This document shows positions 42,022 to 50,558 of a DNA stretch of 64,000 nucleotides, one piece after another. Position numbers and translations under genes: made by a program. Source of the stretch: TMP-24 sp046348855 (GTDB lineage: Bacteria; Pseudomonadota; Alphaproteobacteria; Rhodobacterales; Rhodobacteraceae); NCBI GenBank assembly GCA_046348855.1, contig JAXMDK010000007.1, positions 62,001 through 126,000 on the forward strand, written 5' to 3'. The notes beneath the pieces are model-generated. The model saw only the letters and a list, made by a program, of their open reading frames with translations, was not told the DNA's origin and made no database searches. Position 1 is the stretch's first letter. Each line of letters starts with the position of its first letter.

Positions 42022-42708
42022 ATGTATCAGGGTAAAGAGACGGCCACCGGGCCGACTTCGGAAATCTGCGAACGGATCTGGCTGTCGATCGCCGAAAAGC
42101 GCCTGCGCCCCGGAACCCGCCTGAAGGAAGAGCAGCTGGCCGAAATCTTCGCGGTCAGCCGGGCGCGCGTCCGGCAGGCCCTGTCGCTTCTGGAAAGCGA
42201 CGGGCTGGTGACGATCCTGCCCAATCGCGGGGCCTTCGTATCGGAACCCACGGTCGACGAGGCGCGCGATGTCTTCCATGTGCGCAAGCTGATCGAGGCC
42301 CGGGTGATCGAACGGCTGATCGAGCGGGTCGGCGAAGACGATTTTCCGCGGATCGAGGCGCATCTGGCGGCCGAGCGTGACGCCAATGCGCGGGGCGATA
42401 CGTCCGCGACCATCCGCCTGTCGGGCGGGTTCCATCTGCTGCTGGCCGAACTTTGCGGGTCGGATTTCCTGATTTCGATCCTGCGCGACCTGATTTCGCG
42501 GTCGTCGCTGATTACGGCGATGTATCGGGCCCAGCATGTCCATTACTGCGGGCCGGACGACCACGAGGCGCTGCTGCGCCATATCCGCGCCCGCGACATG
42601 GCCAGGGCGCTGGAGACGATGCGCGAGCATCTGGACCATGCCGAGGCCGAGCTGAACCTGACCGACGAAATCCCCCAGGTGCGCGACCTGCGCCAGGCGC
42701 TGGCCTAA
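42022..42708 (+). CDS. GntR-family regulator, FadR/FCD subfamily
   Basis: The 228-residue protein has an N-terminal winged helix (LRPGTRLKEEQLAEIFAVSR, VRQALSLLESDGLVTILPNR) and an all-helical FCD ligand domain with the metal-binding histidines expected of that group (HVHYCGPDDHEALL and REHLDHAE). It sits between two transport/catabolic operons and is the best candidate to bind the ATTGTCNACAA palindromes seen at four promoters. The ATG at 42022 has GGAGCAGG upstream. Confidence 0.92.
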   Translation: MYQGKETATGPTSEICERIWLSIAEKRLRPGTRLKEEQLAEIFAVSRARVRQALSLLESDGLVTILPNRGAFVSEPTVDEARDVFHVRKLIEARVIERLIERVGEDDFPRIEAHLAAERDANARGDTSATIRLSGGFHLLLAELCGSDFLISILRDLISRSSLITAMYRAQHVHYCGPDDHEALLRHIRARDMARALETMREHLDHAEAELNLTDEIPQVRDLRQALA

Positions 42709-42710
42709 GT

Positions 42711-43910
42711 TCAGACCAGCCGTCCGTCGTCGGCGACCAGACGGCCGGCCCGCACCACGCGGCGTTCGCGCGGACGGCGGGCCAGCGCGTCGCCGGGGGT
42801 TTCGGCGTCCACCATCAGGAAATCGGCGCGGTCGCCGACAGCCAGGCCATAGCCGGGAAGACCGATGGCACGGGCGGCATGGTGGGTGGCGCAGGCGAGC
42901 GCCAAGGCCAGTTGCGCCTCGGTCGCCCAGTCGAAGCGGAAGGCGGTCAGGAAGGCGCGTTCCAGCAGATCGCCGTTGCCGAGCGGCGACCAGGCGTCGC
43001 GGATGCCGTCCGACCCGCAGCAGACCACCACGCCCATGTCGGTCAGCGCCGCAACCGGCGGCACCGGCACGTCGGCGGGGGCCGAGGTCATCAGCGAAAT
43101 GCGCAGGTCGGCCAGCCGCCGGCCAAGGCGGTTTAGCGCCGCGTCGGAAATCATGCCCAGGCAATAGGCGTGCGAGATCATTGCGCGGCCCTGAAGGCCC
43201 GAGGCTTCGACGAAGTCGCAGATGCGACCCACCTGCCAGGCGCCGAGTTCGCCCTTGTCGTGCAGGTGGATGTCGATCCCCGCGCCGGTCCGTTCGGCCA
43301 GCCCGAAGATGGCGCGCAACTGCCCGTCGGGGCCGCCGTCGATGCCGGCGGGGTCGAGGCCGCCCACGCATTCGACGCCCATGCCGACCGCCTCGGCCAG
43401 AAGATCGAGGGTACCGGGGCGGATCAGCAGGCCCTGTTGCGGGAAGGCGACGAATTGCAGGTCGATCCGGTCGGACCAGTCGGTGCGCAGCGCCAGCATC
43501 GCGGCGACATGCGACAGGCCCATGTCGGGGGCCACGTCGATGTGCGAGCGGATCGCGGTGGTGCCCAGGCATAGCATCCGTTCCAAAAGCCGGCCGGCGC
43601 GGACGGAAATCGGGGTTTCGCAGGCGCTCAGCACGCTGCGTTCGTTCTGGATGTAGTCCATCAGCCGCGCGGCCGAGAAGCCCGCCCGCCAGGGTTCGCC
43701 CCACAGCGTCTTGTCGAGGTGGACATGGGGTTCGACGAAGGCCGGCATCAGCAGGCGCCCGCCGCCGTCGATCACGTTTTGCACCGGCGCCCCGGCGGCA
43801 ATGGCGGTGGCCGGGCCGGGGCCGGTGGCGGCAATCCGGCCGTCGCGGCACAGGACCGATACCGGCGTCTGGTCGGCGGCGCGCAGGTTGGTGAAAAGCG
43901 TGTCGGTCAT
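42711..43910 (-). CDS. Amidohydrolase, cytosine deaminase-like (second copy)
   Basis: The 399-residue protein has FVEPHVHLDKTLWG, IDIHLHDKGELGAW, SHAYCLG and CCGSDGIRDAWSPLG, a complete metal site. It is clearly related to the amidohydrolase at 34364-35566, which is unusual within one locus. It follows the PotD-like gene (52 bases) and is probably part of the PotABCD operon. It converges tightly on gntR. Confidence 0.87.
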   Translation of the reverse strand: MTDTLFTNLRAADQTPVSVLCRDGRIAATGPGPATAIAAGAPVQNVIDGGGRLLMPAFVEPHVHLDKTLWGEPWRAGFSAARLMDYIQNERSVLSACETPISVRAGRLLERMLCLGTTAIRSHIDVAPDMGLSHVAAMLALRTDWSDRIDLQFVAFPQQGLLIRPGTLDLLAEAVGMGVECVGGLDPAGIDGGPDGQLRAIFGLAERTGAGIDIHLHDKGELGAWQVGRICDFVEASGLQGRAMISHAYCLGMISDAALNRLGRRLADLRISLMTSAPADVPVPPVAALTDMGVVVCCGSDGIRDAWSPLGNGDLLERAFLTAFRFDWATEAQLALALACATHHAARAIGLPGYGLAVGDRADFLMVDAETPGDALARRPRERRVVRAGRLVADDGRLV

Positions 43911-43962
43911 CGGTCTTTCCGGGGTTGGGCGCGCGCCCGGGAGCGGGGCGCGCGCGGCAGGG

Positions 43963-45009
43963 TCAGCCTTTCAGGCGGGTCCAGATCTTGTCCTGCAGTT
44001 CGCGGGCCTTGGGGCCGCAATCCTTGGTCGGCACCAGCCGCGAGGCATATTCCTCGGGCATGTTGATCGCCTCGGTCGACATCCATTTCTTGTCCATGAA
44101 CTCGTCGCTCTTCATCGAGTTGGCATAGGCGATGGCGTTCGACACGGCGGCGGCATTTTCGGGCGCCATCATCCAGTTGATGAAGATCTTGGCGTTTTCC
44201 GGGTGCGGGGCGTTGGTCGGAACCGCGAAATTGTCGCGGAACATCGGGATGCCTTCCTTGGGGTAGATGAAGCGGATCGTGTCGCGCTGCGCGTGGGCAC
44301 GGGCGGTGGCGCCGTTCCACAGATGATGCATCGCCACCTCGCCGCCGGCCATGCGGTCGACGGTCGTGTCCGAGGAATAGAGCTTCAGCTTTGGTTTCTG
44401 TGCTTCCAGAAGGTCAAGAATTTTCTTGGCGTCATCGTTGCTTTCGGTGCATTGCGGGATGCCGAGGTAGAGAGAGGCGGCGAGGATTTCGTCGCTGGCG
44501 GTGTCGAGCGCCGCGATCTTGCCTTCCAGTTCCTTGGGCGGGTCGAAGTAGACCTTCCACGAATCCTCGAGCTTGCCGCCCGGCACCTGGGCGCTGTCAT
44601 AGGCGATGCCGGTGGTGCCCCAGAGATAGGGGGCGGTGTATTCGCGGTTCGGGTCGAAGTCGGGGTTCTTGAAGTTGTCCTTCATGAACTGGAAGTTCGA
44701 CATCTGCGACACGTCGATCTTCTGGATCAGCCCGTCCTTGACCAAACCGGGCACGATATAGTCCGACGGCACGATCACGTCATAGTTCGCGCCGCCCGAC
44801 TGGAGCTTGGAGATCAGCGTTTCGTTGCTGTCATAGCCGTCGAGCGTGACCTTGATGCCGGTCTCCTTCTCGAACTTCGCCAGAAGCTCGACCGGATAGT
44901 AGTCGGTCCAGTTGTAGAAATAGAGAACCTTTTCCTCTTCGGCCTGCGCGCCGGTGGCGAGTGCCAGCGCCAGGATCGGCGCGGCAAGGCGGGTGGTCCA
45001 GGACATCAT
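43963..45009 (-). CDS. PotD-like periplasmic substrate-binding protein
   Basis: The 348-residue protein has a signal peptide (APILALALATGAQA) and the PotD/PotF pattern KVLYFYNWTDYYPVELLAKFEKETG, YDVIVPSDYIV and APYLWGTTGIAYD. PotD relatives bind polyamines and other cationic or amide compounds; the substrate is uncertain. Confidence 0.9.
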   Translation of the reverse strand: MMSWTTRLAAPILALALATGAQAEEEKVLYFYNWTDYYPVELLAKFEKETGIKVTLDGYDSNETLISKLQSGGANYDVIVPSDYIVPGLVKDGLIQKIDVSQMSNFQFMKDNFKNPDFDPNREYTAPYLWGTTGIAYDSAQVPGGKLEDSWKVYFDPPKELEGKIAALDTASDEILAASLYLGIPQCTESNDDAKKILDLLEAQKPKLKLYSSDTTVDRMAGGEVAMHHLWNGATARAHAQRDTIRFIYPKEGIPMFRDNFAVPTNAPHPENAKIFINWMMAPENAAAVSNAIAYANSMKSDEFMDKKWMSTEAINMPEEYASRLVPTKDCGPKARELQDKIWTRLKG

Positions 45010-45028
45010 ATTCTCCCTTGGTTGTGGC

Positions 45029-45802
45029 TCAGCGGCGGATGCGGCCGAGGATGAAGGACAGAACGACCAGCGCCACGGAAATGACCAGCATGACCGTCGA
45101 GATCGCGTTGATTTCCGGCGAGATGCCGGAGCGGATGGCCGAGAAGATATAGACCGGCAGGGTGGTCGAGCCCGGCCCCGACAGGAAGAACGAGGTGAGG
45201 AAGTCGTCGAGGCTGGTGACGAAGGCGAGCGTGAAGCCGGCGAGGATGCCCGGCCACAGAAGCGGCAGCGTCACCCGGCGGAAGGTGGCGAAGCGGTTGG
45301 CATAGAGATCCTGTGCGGCTTCCTCGTAGCTTTTGTTCATGCCTTCCAGCCGGGCGCGGATCGGCAGGTAGGCGAAGGGCGTGCAGAAGGCGATGTGGGC
45401 GGGGATCATCGCCGCCAGCCCGAGTGTGACCCCGACGGTGACGAACAGGATCAGCGTCGCCACCGCCACCACCACCTCGGGCAGGATCAGCGGCGCGTTG
45501 ATCGCCGCCTCGGTCGGGCCCAGACCGCGGAACGGCGATTTGGTGGCCAGCGCCGCCAGAAGCGCGATCAGCGTCGCGCCGATGCCGGCGGCAAAGGCCA
45601 GCACCAGCGAATTCCAGGTTGCCGCCTGGATCGAGGGATTGACGAGGATGCGGCCATACCAGTGCAGCGACGCCTCGGTCCAGATGGTCGCGGTGCGGTT
45701 GCCGTTGAAGCTGTAGACGATGAGGACCAGCACCGGCAGGTAGAGGTAGAACAGCACCCCCATGCTGATTTCGCGGGTGGCGGGGAAGCGGCGAAGGTTC
45801 AT
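45029..45802 (-). CDS. PotC-like ABC transporter permease
   Basis: The 257-residue membrane protein matches PotC/PotI (LYLPVLVLIVYSFNG, EEAAQDLYANRFATFRRVTLP as the EAA loop). The ATG overlaps the PotB-like stop by four bases. Confidence 0.92.
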   Translation of the reverse strand: MNLRRFPATREISMGVLFYLYLPVLVLIVYSFNGNRTATIWTEASLHWYGRILVNPSIQAATWNSLVLAFAAGIGATLIALLAALATKSPFRGLGPTEAAINAPLILPEVVVAVATLILFVTVGVTLGLAAMIPAHIAFCTPFAYLPIRARLEGMNKSYEEAAQDLYANRFATFRRVTLPLLWPGILAGFTLAFVTSLDDFLTSFFLSGPGSTTLPVYIFSAIRSGISPEINAISTVMLVISVALVVLSFILGRIRR

Positions 45803-46677
45803 GCGCGCCTCCTGCTGCGCCAGAGAGCAGAGGCCATCAGCGCGACCAGCATCGCCGCCAGCAGGACGACCGACAGGGCCGCGCCGAAGGGCCAGTTGCG
45901 GGCGGCGCCGAACTGCATCTGGATGACGTTGCCCATCATCAGGGTCTTGCCGCCGCCAAGCAGTGCAGGCGTGACGAAGGCGCCGAGGCAGGGGATGAAG
46001 ACCAGCATCGAGCCGGCGACGATGCCGGGCCGGGCGAAGGGCAGGATCACCCGCAGGAAGGCGCGCTTGCGGTCGGCCCCCAGGTCATAGGCGGCTTCCA
46101 GCAGGCGCCAGTCGAATTTCTCGAACACCGCATAAAGCGGCAGGATCATGAAGGGCAGGAAGGAATAGGCCAAGCCGATCGCCACCGCCGCGTCGTTGTA
46201 GAGCAGTTCGACATTCGGGCCGAAGATGCGGCGGGCGATCTGGGTGACCCAGCCGTCCTCGCGCAGGATGATGAGCCAGGCGTAGTTCCTGACCAGAAGG
46301 TTCGTCCAGAAGGGGATGGTGATGAGCAGCACCATCAGGTCGCGGCCAAAGCGCGACAGGCCCGCCATCCACAGGGCGACCGGCAGGCCGAGAAGGATGC
46401 AGATCAGCGTCGTCACCCCGGCCTGCGCGACCGAGCGCAGGAAGATCAGCGCATAGCCGGGATTGAGGATCAGGCTGCCGTCGAAATCCTCCTCCATGAA
46501 CAGCTTGAGGTAGTTGGCGCCGGTGGGCGGGGCATGCCAGTCCACCCCGGCGCTGTCGCCGCGGCCAAGGAAGGATACATAGGTGACGATTGCCAGCGGA
46601 ATGCCGATCAACAAAAGGATCGTCACCAGCGCCGGGGCGAGCAATGCGGCGCGGCGCAGGGCGGGGCTGCCGGTCAT
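45799..46677 (-). CDS. PotB-like ABC transporter permease
   Basis: The 292-residue membrane protein matches PotB/PotH, with six helices and the EAA loop LLEAAYDLGADRKRAFLRV. It overlaps the ATPase gene by four bases. Confidence 0.92.
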   Translation of the reverse strand: MTGSPALRRAALLAPALVTILLLIGIPLAIVTYVSFLGRGDSAGVDWHAPPTGANYLKLFMEEDFDGSLILNPGYALIFLRSVAQAGVTTLICILLGLPVALWMAGLSRFGRDLMVLLITIPFWTNLLVRNYAWLIILREDGWVTQIARRIFGPNVELLYNDAAVAIGLAYSFLPFMILPLYAVFEKFDWRLLEAAYDLGADRKRAFLRVILPFARPGIVAGSMLVFIPCLGAFVTPALLGGGKTLMMGNVIQMQFGAARNWPFGAALSVVLLAAMLVALMASALWRSRRRA

Positions 46678-47744
46678 GCCGCGAAGACCTGGAGCGCCTG
46701 GGCGGGCAGGTGGATGCCGACGCGGGTGCCGGGGTTGGGCGGGGCTTCGGTCGAGCGGCTGTCGCGCATCAGGAAATGGCTGCCGTCGGCCAGCCGCAAC
46801 TGGTGCAGGATCGCGGTGCCGAGATAGGCGGAATGCACCACTTCGGCATCCAGCGCGCCGGTGCCCGGCGCGGCCAACGTCGCATGTTCGGGGCGAATCG
46901 CCACGGTGACGGCGGTGCCGCTGGCGTGGCTGGCGCCGCAGGACAGGACCGCCCCGCAGCCCAGCCGGACCGTGCCCGAGGCTTCCGCGCGCCCGTCCAT
47001 CAGGTTGATGTCGCCGATGAAGTCGGCGACGAATCGGTGGGCGGGGCGTTCGTAGATGTCGCGCGGGCTGCCGAGTTGCAGGATGCGTCCGCCCTGCATG
47101 ACCGCGACCCGGTCCGACAGGGTCAGCGCCTCATCCTGGTCGTGGGTGACGAAGATGAAGGTGATCCCCGCCTCGTGCTGCAATTGCTTCAGTTCGATCT
47201 GCATTTCCTTGCGGAGCTTCAGGTCGAGCGCCGACAAGGGTTCGTCGAGCAGAAGGACCCGCGGTCGGGGCGCAAGGGCGCGGGCCAGGGCGACGCGCTG
47301 CTGCTGGCCGCCCGACAGTTCGGCCGGCCGGCGCCGCGCATATTGGCCCATGCGCACCATCTCCAGCACCTCGCCGGTGCGGCGGTCGGTTTCGGCGCGG
47401 GGCAGGCCCTGCATTTCCAAGGCGAAGGCGACGTTCTGGGCGACGGTCAGGTGCGGGAACAGCGCATAGTTCTGAAAGACGGTGTTGACCGGCCGGCGGA
47501 AGGGCGGCAGGTCGTTGACCCGCTGGTCGTCGATGAGGATTTCGCCGTCGACGATCTCCTCGAACCCGGCGATCAGCCGCAGAAGCGTGGTCTTGCCGCA
47601 GCCGGACGGGCCGAGGAGTGTAAAGAACTCACGCTGGCCGATTTCGGCGGAAACCCCGTCAAGCACGCGCACGGCGCTGGCGCCCCGGCCGAAGGACTTG
47701 GAAACCTGCCGGATGGATACGGCACTGGATGTCTGGTCGGCCAC
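46674..47744 (-). CDS. PotA-like ABC transporter ATPase
   Basis: The 356-residue protein has Walker A GPSGCGKTT, signature LSGGQQQRVALARAL, Walker B VLLLDEPLSALD and a C-terminal TOBE regulatory domain (from about 280). It is the first gene of the potABCD-deaminase operon. Confidence 0.94.
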   Translation of the reverse strand: MADQTSSAVSIRQVSKSFGRGASAVRVLDGVSAEIGQREFFTLLGPSGCGKTTLLRLIAGFEEIVDGEILIDDQRVNDLPPFRRPVNTVFQNYALFPHLTVAQNVAFALEMQGLPRAETDRRTGEVLEMVRMGQYARRRPAELSGGQQQRVALARALAPRPRVLLLDEPLSALDLKLRKEMQIELKQLQHEAGITFIFVTHDQDEALTLSDRVAVMQGGRILQLGSPRDIYERPAHRFVADFIGDINLMDGRAEASGTVRLGCGAVLSCGASHASGTAVTVAIRPEHATLAAPGTGALDAEVVHSAYLGTAILHQLRLADGSHFLMRDSRSTEAPPNPGTRVGIHLPAQALQVFAA

Positions 47745-47789
47745 AGCTCATTCCCCCCAATGAACAGGGCCAAGTCTGACACGGGAAAA

Positions 47790-47825
47790 ATTGCTGTCAA
47801 GATTGTCTACAATATTTTGAGCAAA
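47790..47825. promoter_or_regulatory. GntR-type operator array upstream of the potABCD-like operon
   Basis: A perfect ATTGTCTACAAT at 47802-47813 is flanked on both sides by weaker 12-base copies (ATTGCTGTCAAG and ATTTTGAGCAAA). On the minus strand a TTGACA lies in the promoter-proximal copy, about 50 bases before the potA start. Confidence 0.6.
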
Positions 47826-47883
47826 TTTCTGCAGGACGCATCGGCGGCGGTTTCCGGCCCGCGCGAAGCGGGCCGGTGGGGCA

Positions 47884-48372
47884 TCATTCGGCGCCGATCG
47901 CGTCCAGTCCCTTGCGGGCGCAGGCCTGATCGAGATCGCCCGACGGCGCGCCGCCGACGCCGATTCCGCCGACCAGCGCCTTGCCGAACTTGATCGGCAG
48001 GCCACCCGCCTGGATGACCAGCCGCGGGTCCATGTCGCGCAGGCCTTCGTTCTGGGGGTTCTTGGCGATGAAATCGGCAAGGCCGGCGGTGTCGCGGCCA
48101 AGCGCGGCCGAGGCGAAGGCCTTGCCCGTTGCGCTGCTGCCGGTATGGGGGCCGGAATTGTCGGCCTTGAGCAGCACCTTGGTGTTGCCGCCCCGGTCGA
48201 CGATGGCGACCGAGACGTTGTTGCCTTCGGCGACGCAGGCCGCAATCGCGGCGCTCGCGGCCTTTTCCGCCAGATCGAGCGGCAGGTAGGGCGCGGTCGG
48301 CAAGGTGGTTTCGGCGATGGCGGCGGCCGGGGCGAACAGCGCGGCGCACAGGATCATCAAGGCAGGTTTCAT
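47884..48372 (-). CDS. Secreted GlcG/HbpS-like protein (DUF336)
   Basis: The 162-residue protein has a signal peptide (MKPALMILCAALFAPAAAIA) and the DUF336 fold: NVSVAIVDRGGNTKVLLKAD, GSSATGKAFASAALGR, GGLPIKFGKALVGGIGVGG. HbpS-type relatives bind haem outside the cell; others occur in catabolic clusters with unknown roles. It has its own copy of the ATTGTC operator upstream, so it belongs to the same regulon. Confidence 0.87.
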   Translation of the reverse strand: MKPALMILCAALFAPAAAIAETTLPTAPYLPLDLAEKAASAAIAACVAEGNNVSVAIVDRGGNTKVLLKADNSGPHTGSSATGKAFASAALGRDTAGLADFIAKNPQNEGLRDMDPRLVIQAGGLPIKFGKALVGGIGVGGAPSGDLDQACARKGLDAIGAE

Positions 48373-48471
48373 GGCGGTTTCCTTTGCTTCGGGTGGCCCG
48401 CAGGGGGCGATGGATCGGGACAGGCCGGAGGCGGCCTGATGGCATCGGCCTATTCGCTGTAGGGCGCCATT

Positions 48472-48495
48472 ATTGTCAACAATTATGTCAACAGT
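48472..48495. promoter_or_regulatory. GntR-type operator pair upstream of the HbpS-like gene
   Basis: ATTGTCAACAAT (48472-48483) and TATGTCAACAGT (48484-48495) are tandem in 12-base phase. Read on the minus strand, both contain TTGACA, so binding would cover a -35 box of the HbpS-like gene about 100 bases downstream. Confidence 0.65.
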
Positions 48496-48517
48496 GTCAC
48501 GGCCTTGTGAGCGGCGC

Positions 48518-50557
48518 TCAGCGCAGGCTGATGCTGACGGCGGCGCTGCGCCCCCGGGCGTCGATCACCGACAGGCGGAAGAAGCCTGGCCCCGGCAACG
48601 GCAAGACGCTTTGCCGGTCCTGCGCATCGGTGGCCATCGGCTGGCCGTTGGCCATCCAGACAAAGGGCGCCACCCCGTCGCGGACTTTGACGACCAGCGG
48701 CGCGCCGCCGGTGTCGACCTCGGCCCCGTCGGGGGGAAAGGCGACCTTGGGCGCGTCGTCGGCCTGCACGGTCAGCGCGTCGGCGCGTGAACGGAAGTGC
48801 TGCAAGGGGGGCGGCAACCGCCCGGTGGGCAGGATCAGCGTGGCGGGCGGCGGGGCGGGAAGCGGGTCGAAAGCGGGCTTCAGCCGGCCAAAGGCCTCGA
48901 ACAGGACCGGCGCGGCCAGTTCGCCGCCGAAGGCACCGGGAACCGGCGAGCCATCGGCGCGGCCGATCCACACCCCGGCGACATGGCCGCCGTCGAAGCC
49001 CACCGCCAGCGCGTCGCGGTGGCCGTAGCTGGTGCCGGTCTTGTAGGCCAGCCGCCCCGGCGCGGCGCCGGGCGGCGGCGGCAGGCCGGCAAGGATGTCG
49101 GTCACCTGCCAGGCGGCCTCTGGCGACAGGATGCGGCCGGGCAGGGGCTGGGCCTCGTCGGGCAGGACCGACAGGCGGACCGGCGCGCCCAGCCGGGCCA
49201 GCGCGGCATAGGCCTGCACCAGATCGCGCAGGCTGATCCCCAGCCCGCCCAGCGCCACCGCCAGGCCGGGCTGGCCGCCGGGCACCACCGGCCGCGCGCC
49301 GGCGCGGTTCAGCGCGGTCAGCAGCTTGGCCGGGCCAAGCGCGTCGGTCAGGCTGACCGCCGGGATGTTCAGCGACTGCTGAAGGGCGGCGCGCAGCGTC
49401 AGGGTCCCCCGGAAGGTGCGGTCGAAGTTCTGCGGGACGTAAGAACCGAAGGCGGTGAGCCGGTCGTCGATCAGGGTTTCGGGATTGGCCAGGCCCTGGT
49501 CGAAGGCCAGGCCGTAGACGAAGGGTTTCAGCGTCGATCCGGGCGAGCGCAGCGCGGCGGTCATGTCGATGAAGCCGGTGCGGCGGTCGTCGGCCCAGTC
49601 GGCGGCACCGACCGAGGCGACGATCCGCCCGGTGCGATGGTCGGCGACAAGGATGGCGACCGACAGTTTGTCGCCGGCGCGGTTGGCGGCGTCGGCGGCC
49701 AGACGTTCCAGCGCCGCCTGGATGCCGGCGTCGAGGGTGGTGCGGATCGGGCTGGCGGCGGGGTCGGCGCGGTGCAGGGTTTCGGCGACCAGTGCGGCAA
49801 GCTGCGGGAAATCGCGGCGGCGGTCGGGTACCGGCTCGGTTTCCGCGGCCGCCAGTTTTTCACCGGTCAGAAGCCCCCCGGCGGCGGCGCGTGCCAGGAC
49901 CCGGCTGCGGGCGTCATAGGCCGCGTCGCGGAGGCGGTCGGGGCGACGGGTTTCCGGCGATTGCGGCAGGGCGACCAGCAGCGCGGCCTCGGCGGCGGTC
50001 AGGTGGCGAGGCTCCTTGCCGAACCAGGTCAGCGCTGCGGCGCGCACGCCTTCGACATTGCCGCCATAGGGGGCGAGGCGCAGGTAGAGGCCGAGGATCT
50101 GATCCTTGCTCAGCCGCCGCTCCAGCGCCAGCGCCAGCCGGATCTGGCGCAGCTTTCCGGTCCAGCGGCCGGTGCCGCTGTCTTCGAGCAGGCGGGCGAC
50201 CTGCATGGTCAGGGTCGAGCCGCCCGAGACGACATGACCATGCCACAGCGCCTGCGCCGCGGCCCGGGCCAGCGCCAGGGGATCGACGCCGCCATGCCGG
50301 TAAAAGCGCCGGTCCTCGTAGGACAGGAGCATCGCGGTGAACAGCGGGTCGACCGGGCCGGGGTCCAGCCGCCAGCGACCGTCGGCGACGGTGAAGGCCC
50401 GCAAGAGCACGCCGTTGCGGTCCAGCACCTCGGCCGAGGTCGCGACGGCCAGCGGCGGCAGGTCGGTGCGGGCGATCCAGCCGTCGAACAGGTCGCGCGT
50501 GAGGGCCGCCCCGAACAGGGCGGCGGCCAGAAGGAAGCCCAGGCGATGGGCGCGCAT
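48518..50557 (-). CDS. pbpC: Penicillin-binding protein 1C
   Basis: The 679-residue bifunctional enzyme has an N-terminal membrane anchor, a glycosyltransferase domain (YEDRRFYRHGGVDPLALARA, GGSTLTMQVARLLE), a transpeptidase domain with the catalytic SxxK serine in SPGSTLKPFVYGLAFD and KTGTSYGHRDALAVGF, and a C-terminal PbpC-specific domain. It lies one base after the alpha-2-macroglobulin stop; the pair is conserved across proteobacteria. Confidence 0.95.
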   Translation of the reverse strand: MRAHRLGFLLAAALFGAALTRDLFDGWIARTDLPPLAVATSAEVLDRNGVLLRAFTVADGRWRLDPGPVDPLFTAMLLSYEDRRFYRHGGVDPLALARAAAQALWHGHVVSGGSTLTMQVARLLEDSGTGRWTGKLRQIRLALALERRLSKDQILGLYLRLAPYGGNVEGVRAAALTWFGKEPRHLTAAEAALLVALPQSPETRRPDRLRDAAYDARSRVLARAAAGGLLTGEKLAAAETEPVPDRRRDFPQLAALVAETLHRADPAASPIRTTLDAGIQAALERLAADAANRAGDKLSVAILVADHRTGRIVASVGAADWADDRRTGFIDMTAALRSPGSTLKPFVYGLAFDQGLANPETLIDDRLTAFGSYVPQNFDRTFRGTLTLRAALQQSLNIPAVSLTDALGPAKLLTALNRAGARPVVPGGQPGLAVALGGLGISLRDLVQAYAALARLGAPVRLSVLPDEAQPLPGRILSPEAAWQVTDILAGLPPPPGAAPGRLAYKTGTSYGHRDALAVGFDGGHVAGVWIGRADGSPVPGAFGGELAAPVLFEAFGRLKPAFDPLPAPPPATLILPTGRLPPPLQHFRSRADALTVQADDAPKVAFPPDGAEVDTGGAPLVVKVRDGVAPFVWMANGQPMATDAQDRQSVLPLPGPGFFRLSVIDARGRSAAVSISLR

Positions 50558-50558
50558 C

